The notes under the pieces were generated by a model. That model ran no database searches. It worked only from the letters and a program-made list of their open reading frames with translations, and had not been told where the DNA came from. Both the position numbers and the translations under genes were made by a program. Positions 1 through 6,400 of a DNA stretch of 6,502 nucleotides are shown piece after piece. Source of the stretch: Gammaproteobacteria bacterium (GTDB lineage Bacteria; Pseudomonadota; Gammaproteobacteria; Chromatiales; Chromatiaceae); assembly GCA_020630035.1 (NCBI GenBank), contig JAHDCB010000091.1:1-6502 (forward strand). Reading direction: 5' to 3'. Every line of letters begins with the position of its first letter. Position 1 is the first letter of the stretch.

Positions 1-6
1 GGGTCA

Positions 7-19
7 GGGTAACTTACCC
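7..19. repeat. 13-base dyad GGGTAACTTACCC
   Basis: GGGTAA and TTACCC flank a single central base, giving a perfect short dyad left of the long hairpin. Its function is unknown. The window edge cuts the context, so it may belong to the tail of a neighbouring gene or to a repeat element. Confidence 0.3.
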
Positions 20-26
20 CTTCGTG

Positions 27-81
27 TGGTACGAGATTATTAGACCACTACAACTGTGAGTGGTCTAATAGTCTCGTACCA
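27..81 (+). terminator. Long hairpin with + strand U-tract, probable terminator of a gene to the left
   Basis: Arms at 27-49 and 59-81 pair over 23 positions around a 9-base loop, with one non-Watson-Crick position (T36 against G72). In + strand RNA this is a U-G wobble, so the stem is unbroken, and ATTTTAA follows it. In minus-strand RNA the same position is an A-C mismatch and the bases after the stem (ACACGAAGGGG) contain no U-run. It therefore fits a rightward-transcribed gene ending to the left of the window. It may still slow transcription leaving the operon, whose last stop is 14 bases away. Confidence 0.6.
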
Positions 82-95
82 TTTTAAGGGCTCAG

Positions 96-1325
96 TTATG
101 TGGTCAGAACACCCGGAATTTGTTGGCCAAAACCAAGGGTAAGGCCGCAGGCAGCTGCAGCGGTATGCAAGACGTCCAGTTGATTGTAGCTACCACCAGT
201 TGACGTGGTGACACCACGCCGGATCGCACTGCCACCTCCGGCTATCATCAGGGGCACATCGGTTGCGCCATGCGCATCGGCATTCCCCATATCTGTGGTC
301 TCTACCATCACGGTACTATCCAGGATGCTGGCGTCACGCAGCCGCTGGATCAGATACGCAGACAGACTACCAAGGTGATTACGCATCTCAGTATAGTAGG
401 GATAATTCGCCTGGCCGTTACTACCGCCATGAATGGATTGATGATAAATGCCCTGGTAGTTCAGCTCCGGAATCCGGAATTCGCACTGGTGGTTTCCGAA
501 CCCGATAGAGACTGAGCTGGTCATCCGGCACTGTAACGCAGCGACTGCGATATCCGCTTGCAGGCGTGCTTGTTGACTGAAGGTTTCGTGTGTCAAGGCA
601 AATTCGGTGTTATCCGGTGCCATAGAACAGCCACTGCCACCTGCCAGGTCATCTAAACGGCGCTGGGTATCGGCAATCGCAGCCAGATGCTCTTCCAGGC
701 GGGTCACTTCATAGCCCGCCAACTTGGTTTTGATCGCGTTCACTGCTTCTGCATGCGCATCCAGAATCGGGGTCTTGCTACTACCGCTGGTATTGGTACC
801 AAATAATAACCGGAATGCATTAAAGGGGTTATCTTCAAACGGGATCGCGGTATTGCCTTCGTAGGTCAGATAGCCGTGACCGTTGCTGTGTACCCCCAGG
901 TTCACGTAGGTAAACGGCTGGCCCTGACTCAGTTGTTTGCCCATGAAGACATCGTAGGTATCCGCACTGCCCCACCTGTTGGATAACAGACGCGGCATTC
1001 TGCCGTGCCCGGCATTATCATGGGACATATTCAGCAAAAAGTTGCACTCAGTCTTAACCGGCTCATAGCCACTGGACATGGGGCCCAGCACCATACCTTG
1101 CCCGGAGCCGGTTGGCGCCCAATGCTGATGAATACCTCCACCAGGTATATAGATCACTACTGATTTATTCGGACCGCCGGTGGTCCCTTGTGCCTCGACT
1201 TGTCGAGCGGTCAGTATGCCGGCAATCAATGGTGAACGGCTGATCAGTGCCGGTGAGATGCCCGAAGCCACCAGGGTCTTCAGAAAGTTACGGCGGGTGT
1301 TATCGAATAGGTTTGGCTTGTCCAT
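96..1325 (-). CDS. Tat-exported DUF1552 (HXXSHH) family protein
   Basis: This 409-residue protein belongs to the DUF1552/HXXSHH family, which has no settled function. The N-terminus has a twin-arginine motif, TRRNFLK (10-16), followed by a weakly hydrophobic stretch ending near VEAQG (43-47). That fits export of a folded, possibly metal-loaded protein by Tat. Family-like stretches include IYIPGGGIHQHW (58-69), a His/Asn-rich NMSHDNAGHGR (99-109), HQSIHG (295-300) where the family has HxxSHH, and ETTDMGNADAHG (342-353) followed by VPLMIAGGG. The last segment recalls DUF1501 and alkaline-phosphatase-like proteins, but that fold link is my inference. It starts 33 bases after the stop of the cytochrome gene, with TGAGGAAA (1332-1339) as ribosome binding site. 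DUF1552 genes commonly sit beside DUF1587-1592-1588-1585 genes, so it is probably the partner of gene 2. Five cysteines (94, 233, 266, 281, 393) are present, with no heme motif. Confidence 0.9.
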   Translation of the reverse strand: MDKPNLFDNTRRNFLKTLVASGISPALISRSPLIAGILTARQVEAQGTTGGPNKSVVIYIPGGGIHQHWAPTGSGQGMVLGPMSSGYEPVKTECNFLLNMSHDNAGHGRMPRLLSNRWGSADTYDVFMGKQLSQGQPFTYVNLGVHSNGHGYLTYEGNTAIPFEDNPFNAFRLLFGTNTSGSSKTPILDAHAEAVNAIKTKLAGYEVTRLEEHLAAIADTQRRLDDLAGGSGCSMAPDNTEFALTHETFSQQARLQADIAVAALQCRMTSSVSIGFGNHQCEFRIPELNYQGIYHQSIHGGSNGQANYPYYTEMRNHLGSLSAYLIQRLRDASILDSTVMVETTDMGNADAHGATDVPLMIAGGGSAIRRGVTTSTGGSYNQLDVLHTAAAACGLTLGFGQQIPGVLTT

Positions 1326-1358
1326 GATTCGTTTCCTCAGATTACGATACGCTGTGCA

Positions 1359-4300
1359 TTACTGACGAGGCCATGCCTTTCGGTAACGAATGATATCCAG
1401 TGAGCCGAAATCTTCCAGCATTGATCTGGGACTTTGATTCAGCATCGCATCAGTTAGTTGGTCAACTGCACACGCATAGCCTGATTTTTCATCATCACTC
1501 AACTGCGGCCCATCCGGGTTGGCACTGTCGATATCCTGATCACCGACACCAACAAAATAGCGGAATAGCTGCTTCGTCAAACAACGTTGTGCTGATGGCA
1601 AATCACTCAGGACTGTACCCAGGCCCTGGGTACCCAGAAAGTTCTCCAGCTCACTCACATCGTTGTAGTCCAGTGGTGCATATAAGGCACCTGTGGCATC
1701 TATCGAGTTGCCGTTAAGGTCACTTTGTCGCACCCGGCCCACCGTATCAAAATCTTCCATACCAAATCCCAGCGGGTTGATATATTGCAGGTGACAGTTG
1801 GTGCAGGGCGCATCTTCAGTCAGGCGATGATATTTCAGCCGGTTGGTCGTGCTCGGATCCTGCAAAAAGCTGGAGAGTTCTGCTAGTTTTACTTCCCGTG
1901 CTGCAAAGGTGCCGGCCGGTGGATCCGGCTGATCCTGACATAACATCCGGCGGCGCACGCGCACCGAACGCAGGATGGGTGAGCTTTCTACTTCCTCTCC
2001 CCAGCGAGCCATAAAGGCACCACCTGCCAGGATGCCACCCCGGTCTGTGGTATTGACCTTTTGCAGGTCATTACCGGTGACATTACTCACGTTATAGTGC
2101 TGGGCCAACGGCTCATTCAGGAAGGTATAGTCGCCCGCATACAATGAGGCAAACCGTTCTGTCGGCTCCAGCATAATATGAGCGAACGTCGCGTTGATTT
2201 CATTTTTCATATGCGGCACCAGATCGCTGAAGCCCGGCCATACATCCGGATCTTTCGCAGCAACTTCCAGGTCTGCGGTACCCAGCCAACTGCCGATAAA
2301 GTCGTCCATCACCGGTTTCGCATTGTCAGCCAGGCGTTGTGCATGCGAGACGATATGTTCTTCTGTACGCAGTTCATCCCGGGTAGCTGCCTCCCATAGT
2401 GCCTGGTCTGGTGTCGACCCGGTGAATGTATAGGCCAGGAAGGTCGCCATTTCGTATGAACTTAATTCAAAGGCATCCGCACTCAGTGACGAGTTTGCAT
2501 CACCCAGTTCATGACGATACAAGAACTGCGGGGAAGACAACATACCTTCCAGGGCCATCTGCATGCCCTGTTTCACGTCGCCCATGGTGTAGGAGCCATC
2601 CACCATCGGTTGATAGGCATTGGTTTCTTCTGTCGTGAGCGGGCGGCGGAAGATTCTGGGCGCCAGTGTCGTCATGAACTGATCAGCACAGTCCTGGTTA
2701 AAGCTGCTACAGCTCAATGCCGGAGCAAAATCACGCTCAGCTGACCATTGCGCAATTTCTTCTGCTACCAGCAAATAATTGCTGTAGGCCGCAGAAACAA
2801 TCACCGCACGCGTATTATTTTTGAAAAAGCCAACCTGGGTATCCGCAGACAATCCATCGGCTGCGGCATAATCAACACCCAGCAGATCTTCGACGCTATG
2901 CTGATATTCCGCGCGGGTGAGTATCTTCAACTGACGCGCACCATAGTTGGTCGTTGCGGTCGCATCGCACACCACTTCTTCTACCCAGAGCGTTTCTATA
3001 AAGGCCGCAAGTTCTTCGGCACATTGCCGATCACACGATCCCGGATTAGAAGGCGGCATAAAGTCCACGATATAGGTGATCATACTCTCCAGGTCGCGTG
3101 GGGTATTCAGCGCAGGAAAGCTCAGCAGGCCCTGACCCTCAGCACCATGACAACCAGCGCAATCTTCCCCGAAGCGATGTTCTCCGCGCGCCACCTGGTT
3201 GCCTTCGGTGATCGCCACACGTTCGATATTCGTTGGTAGTGAAGGCACTCCCTGGTTCAATGCAATCACTTTGTAGTCGTATTCACCGGTTTCCGGCAGG
3301 GCCTGCGTCAGGCTGGTGGCGTTCGCACTCAGCTCAAATGTATTCCACCAGCCGCCATCCACTGGCTTGCGTCTGACCAGGAATAAGGTTTCATTCGTGC
3401 TGTTATCCTGCCAGTTCAGTTCAGCCTGCACGGTAGCATCGTTGAAGGTACCCACCAGATTGGTCGGATCTTGCGGTGCTGCCGGCATATTCACCGGTTG
3501 CACAGCGGCAGCGGCGTTCGCCTGGTAATGCAACTGAAAATAGACTGGTACCACTTCACCAATTGAGCCGAGGTTGGCCACAACCCGCAAGGCTTCGATA
3601 CCACCGGCCATATCAAACTGTTTGCTGTCGATATGAATCGGCTTAATGGTAGACACGGAAACTTCTGTGGCCGATTGTTTGGCAATCAGCACGTCTGCGG
3701 TCACTGTCTGGCGCACCCCGTGCAAACTGAAGTCGCCGGTCAGGGTTTCAAACCGGATGTCACCCGGTGCCATCTGGGTAAGCGTCGCCGTATCCACTGT
3801 GGTATGAAAGTAGGCCGTCGGCAATAGCTCGGTTTCAAACAAAAACGCCAGCAACCGACTATTGCGGATATCAACCCCGGTCTCAACATCATTCAGATCC
3901 AGCGCAAATATCGTATCACCTGTATTTGATATGGAACCACTCAGCGCCGCTGGCTGACCTGATTCCGCCAGAAATGTGTTGACTTCAGCCACATGATCTT
4001 TCTTCATCGACACATAGTGCACCGACGAACGGACACCATCCAGCTGCCACAAGACATCTACTTCTTCAGGCTCAGGTGGTGCCGGTGGTATTGGCGTATC
4101 ACCACAGATCTGACCATTCACCACAATATCAGGATCTGCTGCCTGCCCTGATGTTTTATCTGCAATAAAGCCAAAGGTATAGGTCTGATCGGTATTGATT
4201 AACGGCCGCCAGGCAGGCTGCGTCGCGGTGCAACTGCCTGCTGTACAGGCATAGGCTGCATTCCAGCCATTATTAAAGGTAGTACCATCGTCCCATGACC

Positions 4301-4487
4301 AGGACACTTCCCAGTCCTGCAAAGAGACACCTGTATTAACAATCGAAATCTCTGCCTTAAACCCCTGGTTCCATTCGTTGACCACCTGGTACTGACAGGT
4401 GGCAGCCTGCGCTGATTGTGCCGCCAGCAATACAGCACCACCAATGGTACAGATAATTGTGGATATCAGGACGTTGCTGATATGCAT
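1359..4487 (-). CDS. Secreted CBM2-YceI-Fn3-cytochrome c protein fused to DUF1587/1595/1592/1588/1585 cytochrome module (Cbp2D-like)
   Basis: This is a probable cellulose-bound redox protein. Residue numbers count from the upstream ATG at 4508; the preferred start is Met8 at 4487. A Sec signal ends at AQA (33-35). CBM2 (38-135) has C38/C135 and W46, W82 and W100. A Pro/Glu linker leads to a YceI-like barrel (about 152-328) and an Fn3-like domain (about 343-433). A small cytochrome c domain (about 437-510) has CAGCH at 450-454 and a likely axial Met484 in DFMPP. The rest is a full planctomycete-type cytochrome module: DUF1587 (about 525-590), DUF1595 (about 605-665), DUF1592 (about 680-805), DUF1588 (about 822-925, second heme motif CTNCH at 902-906, then INPLGFGMEDFD) and DUF1585 (about 968-1042). 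Two c-type hemes are expected. The nearest described analogue I know is Cellvibrio japonicus Cbp2D, linked to cellulose oxidation. Electron donor and acceptor are not shown by the sequence. Confidence 0.93.
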   Translation of the reverse strand: MHISNVLISTIICTIGGAVLLAAQSAQAATCQYQVVNEWNQGFKAEISIVNTGVSLQDWEVSWSWDDGTTFNNGWNAAYACTAGSCTATQPAWRPLINTDQTYTFGFIADKTSGQAADPDIVVNGQICGDTPIPPAPPEPEEVDVLWQLDGVRSSVHYVSMKKDHVAEVNTFLAESGQPAALSGSISNTGDTIFALDLNDVETGVDIRNSRLLAFLFETELLPTAYFHTTVDTATLTQMAPGDIRFETLTGDFSLHGVRQTVTADVLIAKQSATEVSVSTIKPIHIDSKQFDMAGGIEALRVVANLGSIGEVVPVYFQLHYQANAAAAVQPVNMPAAPQDPTNLVGTFNDATVQAELNWQDNSTNETLFLVRRKPVDGGWWNTFELSANATSLTQALPETGEYDYKVIALNQGVPSLPTNIERVAITEGNQVARGEHRFGEDCAGCHGAEGQGLLSFPALNTPRDLESMITYIVDFMPPSNPGSCDRQCAEELAAFIETLWVEEVVCDATATTNYGARQLKILTRAEYQHSVEDLLGVDYAAADGLSADTQVGFFKNNTRAVIVSAAYSNYLLVAEEIAQWSAERDFAPALSCSSFNQDCADQFMTTLAPRIFRRPLTTEETNAYQPMVDGSYTMGDVKQGMQMALEGMLSSPQFLYRHELGDANSSLSADAFELSSYEMATFLAYTFTGSTPDQALWEAATRDELRTEEHIVSHAQRLADNAKPVMDDFIGSWLGTADLEVAAKDPDVWPGFSDLVPHMKNEINATFAHIMLEPTERFASLYAGDYTFLNEPLAQHYNVSNVTGNDLQKVNTTDRGGILAGGAFMARWGEEVESSPILRSVRVRRRMLCQDQPDPPAGTFAAREVKLAELSSFLQDPSTTNRLKYHRLTEDAPCTNCHLQYINPLGFGMEDFDTVGRVRQSDLNGNSIDATGALYAPLDYNDVSELENFLGTQGLGTVLSDLPSAQRCLTKQLFRYFVGVGDQDIDSANPDGPQLSDDEKSGYACAVDQLTDAMLNQSPRSMLEDFGSLDIIRYRKAWPRQ
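1791..1805 (-). other. Second heme c motif CTNCH in the DUF1588 domain
   Basis: The minus strand reads TGCACCAACTGTCAC, encoding Cys-Thr-Asn-Cys-His (residues 902-906). The following INPLGFGMEDFD is the typical DUF1588 continuation after its CxxCH. Heme attachment here is expected from the motif, but the sixth ligand is not obvious. Confidence 0.8.
3147..3161 (-). other. Heme c attachment motif CAGCH of the mid-protein cytochrome domain
   Basis: The minus strand reads TGCGCTGGTTGTCAT, encoding Cys-Ala-Gly-Cys-His (residues 450-454). It is followed by GAEGQG and, thirty residues on, Met484 in DFMPP (codon 3057-3059). This is the usual layout of a small class I cytochrome c with His/Met ligation. 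Confidence 0.9.
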
Positions 4488-4490
4488 GAT

Positions 4491-4500
4491 CTTTCCTCCC
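4491..4500 (-). promoter_or_regulatory. Ribosome binding site deciding the start of the cytochrome gene
   Basis: On the minus strand this reads GGGAGGAAAG and ends three bases before the ATG at 4487; the GGAGG core is seven bases from that ATG. The alternative ATG at 4508, which overlaps the previous stop as ATGA, has only pyrimidine-rich sequence (CCCTCCTCTTT on the coding strand) in front of it. The later start also gives a normal Sec signal peptide, MHISNVLI and onward, instead of adding MIVGGKI before it. I therefore place the start at 4487. Confidence 0.85.
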
Positions 4501-4504
4501 ACAA

Positions 4505-6322
4505 TCATTGTTTATTAAAGAGGAGGGTGAAGTTAGTCGGCACCGAATAACTGATCACAGTGAGGTTAGCCAGATTCCGCAACACTTCTATCCCATCAAT
4601 CAGATCAAAATCCGCTGCCTTCACAACCACCGGACTGATGTTCTGCACCAGGAGCGTATCATCTGTGAGCTTGGTAATCAGCACTTCAGCCGACAGCGGT
4701 ACAGAGACGCCGTGCAGATCGACGGTCGGTATGATGGTGCGTTGTAACGACTCGCCTACTGCCAGATCAGTGATATCCGACATGACCACGTTCAGGGTGA
4801 TTTCTGCATGTGTGAAGGTTGCGGTTTCAAACAGGTGTTCGCGCATCCGTTCATTGCGAATATCAATACCCGTCTGCACACTGTTCAGGTCAATACTGAC
4901 TGCCGCCTGTCCATCTGCCGCAATGCTGCCACTCAATGTGCCAAAAGTATGCGTTTCAATAACATGCACTTTTTTAGTCGAGACAAAATGCAATGAGGAA
5001 CGCACAGCGTCCAGGCTATACAGTGCCGTCGGCGTCACCGGATCTGTTCCCGGGTCTGTCACTGATACGGTCAGGCTAACCGTATTTGTATTGCCCGCCG
5101 TATCCGTCACCGTGAGAGATACTGAATAGCTACCCACAGTGGTATAGGTATGCGTCACTGTGGCAGTATTGGCGGTGGTACCGTCACCCAGATCCCAGAG
5201 ATACGTCAAATTATCGCTATCCGGATCGGTAGAGCCGCTGCCATTAAAGCTGACAGCTAAAGGTGCAGCTCCTTGCTGCGGTGACGCAGTTGCCTGGGCA
5301 ACGGGTGACTGATTCGGTGCCGTCACTGTCACCGTCAGGCTGATCGTATCCGCATTACCGGCGGTATCTGTCACTGTGAGAGAGACCGGATAAGCCCCCG
5401 CAGTCGTATAGGTATGCGCCGCGTTCACCGTGTTTGCTGTGGTGCCATCGCTCAAATCCCAGCGATAAGTCAGATTATCGCCCTCGGGATCGGCAGACCC
5501 ACTGCCATTGAAGCTGACGGCCAGGGGGGCTGCTCCCTGCTGAGGGGAGGCGGTCGCCTGGGCCACCGGGGACCGATTTGGCTCTGCATCCGGATCGCAG
5601 ATACCACCCAATACCGGTGTCACATCAACCCCTGCCGACGATTTACTGCCGTTAAAGCCAAATTCAACCACACCACCCGATTGTATTGTTGAGTTGTAGT
5701 TTTTATGCGTTGCCAGGTAGGGGTTACTACCGCTGAGACTCGTGTCCCAACTGTGGGTAATGGCAGCACCTGCAGGAAACGCCAGGGACACAGTCCAGCC
5801 ATTCATGGCTTGCTGGGATGTATTCGTAATTCTGACTGTTGCGGTAAAGCCTTCTCCCCATTGGTTCTGAAGAATATAGTCACACTGCGCAGATGCCACT
5901 GGTTCCGGTTCCGGCGGCTGAGGCTCTTCCGGCGGATCAGTCGGCCCGGCATCACCACAAATACCACTGAGTGTCGGTACCGGTGCCGGTGAGTTCGGCG
6001 TCGTTTTCTGCGCATTAAAGCCGAACTGCACCGTATTGCCCGGTTCAATCGTAGCGTTATAGCTCGCATTAACCGCCTGATAGGGACCATTGCCACTGAC
6101 TGTCGCATCCCAGGCACCCGTGATCTGGGCGCTGCCTGCAAAGTCAATTGCTACCGTCCAGCCGTTAATCGTTTCATTCGTATCGTTGGTAATGCTGACA
6201 GAAGACGTAAAACCACTATTCCAGTCGTCTTCCACTTTGAAGTCACAAGTTGCCGCATACAGATGGGACGATAACAGTGCCATGCAGGCGATCAAGGCAT
6301 TCGCCAGATAACGATTCAGCAT
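4505..6322 (-). CDS. Secreted cellulose-binding CBM2-CBM2-PKD-PKD-YceI protein
   Basis: This 605-residue secreted protein probably docks on cellulose and carries a lipid- or quinone-binding barrel. A Sec signal peptide (1-23, cleavage after LYA) precedes two CBM2 modules. CBM2-1 spans about 26-122 with the bounding pair C26/C122 and aromatics W34, W71 and Y88. CBM2-2 spans about 147-242 with C147/C242 and W155, W192 and Y209. A Pro/Glu-rich linker (128-141) separates them. Two near-identical PKD domains (about 249-335 and 337-424) carry WDLSDG and WDLGDG. A C-terminal YceI-like domain (about 433-603) ends the protein. There is no CxxCH, so it is not itself a cytochrome. The ATG at 6322 has AAGGAGG five bases upstream. 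It is first in the operon, and gene 2 starts 17 bases beyond its TGA. YceI proteins bind polyisoprenoids, and CBM2-YceI proteins are known from cellulolytic gammaproteobacteria (compare Cellvibrio Cbp2D/Cbp2E). Domain calls are firm; the electron-transfer role is inferred. Confidence 0.93.
   Translation of the reverse strand: MLNRYLANALIACMALLSSHLYAATCDFKVEDDWNSGFTSSVSITNDTNETINGWTVAIDFAGSAQITGAWDATVSGNGPYQAVNASYNATIEPGNTVQFGFNAQKTTPNSPAPVPTLSGICGDAGPTDPPEEPQPPEPEPVASAQCDYILQNQWGEGFTATVRITNTSQQAMNGWTVSLAFPAGAAITHSWDTSLSGSNPYLATHKNYNSTIQSGGVVEFGFNGSKSSAGVDVTPVLGGICDPDAEPNRSPVAQATASPQQGAAPLAVSFNGSGSADPEGDNLTYRWDLSDGTTANTVNAAHTYTTAGAYPVSLTVTDTAGNADTISLTVTVTAPNQSPVAQATASPQQGAAPLAVSFNGSGSTDPDSDNLTYLWDLGDGTTANTATVTHTYTTVGSYSVSLTVTDTAGNTNTVSLTVSVTDPGTDPVTPTALYSLDAVRSSLHFVSTKKVHVIETHTFGTLSGSIAADGQAAVSIDLNSVQTGIDIRNERMREHLFETATFTHAEITLNVVMSDITDLAVGESLQRTIIPTVDLHGVSVPLSAEVLITKLTDDTLLVQNISPVVVKAADFDLIDGIEVLRNLANLTVISYSVPTNFTLLFNKQ
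5051..5578 (-). repeat. Tandem duplication of the PKD domain, 264-base period
   Basis: Two PKD-coding units (5578-5318 and 5314-5051) repeat with an 88-codon period inside the first gene. The first 48 residues of the units (251-298 and 339-386) agree at 43 positions and the first 26 are identical. The DNA is clearly diverged: 17 of those 26 codons differ, all synonymously. PKD domains usually act as rigid spacers between binding and functional modules in secreted polysaccharide-active proteins. Confidence 0.9.
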
Positions 6323-6327
6323 ATATG

Positions 6328-6334
6328 CCTCCTT
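6328..6334 (-). promoter_or_regulatory. Ribosome binding site of the first operon gene
   Basis: AAGGAGG on the minus strand, five bases before the ATG at 6322, is a near-ideal Shine-Dalgarno sequence. It supports that start, as does the signal peptide immediately following. Confidence 0.85.
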
Positions 6335-6351
6335 AAAAAAGGGGTCAGAAT

Positions 6352-6382
6352 ATTATAAATGGGCAGCAGTAAGAGTTGTCGC
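6352..6382 (-). promoter_or_regulatory. Candidate sigma70-type promoter of the operon
   Basis: The minus strand has a perfect TATAAT at 6357-6352. A partial -35, GCGACA (four of six matches to TTGACA), lies at 6382-6377 with a long 19-base spacer. Transcription would begin near 6345 and give a leader of roughly 20 bases that includes the ribosome binding site. The weak -35 and long spacer suggest dependence on an activator. No other promoter-like sequence was seen closer to the first gene. This is a by-eye call. Confidence 0.5.
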
Positions 6383-6389
6383 GCGACTC
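6373..6389. promoter_or_regulatory. Dyad around perfect palindrome GTCGCGCGAC overlapping the -35 region
   Basis: The 10-base palindrome at 6378-6387 is perfect. It sits inside a looser GAGT...ACTC arrangement (6373-6389) and covers the candidate -35 element. It could bind a repressor or activator. The outer GAGT/ACTC bases match those of the dyad at 6401-6420, with centres about 30 bases apart. Confidence 0.3.
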
Positions 6390-6400
6390 TAACAGATCAG

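Noticed and set aside
3012..3035. CDRQC (residues 492-496 of the cytochrome protein) as a further heme site
   Set aside because: The spacing is Cys-x3-Cys with no following His. A disulfide is more likely.
2748..3239. Open frame on the + strand (163 residues)
   Set aside because: It is antisense to the cytochrome c and DUF1587 region that contains the CAGCH motif. It has no ribosome binding site or family resemblance that I can see.
4391..4487. Lipoprotein signal in gene 2 (Cys38 after the signal peptide)
   Set aside because: The sequence before Cys38 is AQAAT, not a lipobox. Cys38 is the conserved first cysteine of CBM2, and AQA is a normal signal peptidase I site.
4505..4508. ATGA stop/start overlap as translational coupling between genes 1 and 2
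   Set aside because: No ribosome binding site precedes this ATG, while the in-frame ATG at 4487 has an excellent one and a better signal peptide start. Re-initiation is possible but not needed.
4560..5129. Long open frame on the + strand (189 residues)
   Set aside because: It lies wholly antisense to the well-supported YceI/PKD coding region, has no recognisable domain, and is explained by the codon pattern of the real gene.
5051..5578. CRISPR-like or intergenic tandem repeat
   Set aside because: The repeat is two in-frame PKD domain units of 264 bases with diverged DNA, not short direct repeats with spacers.
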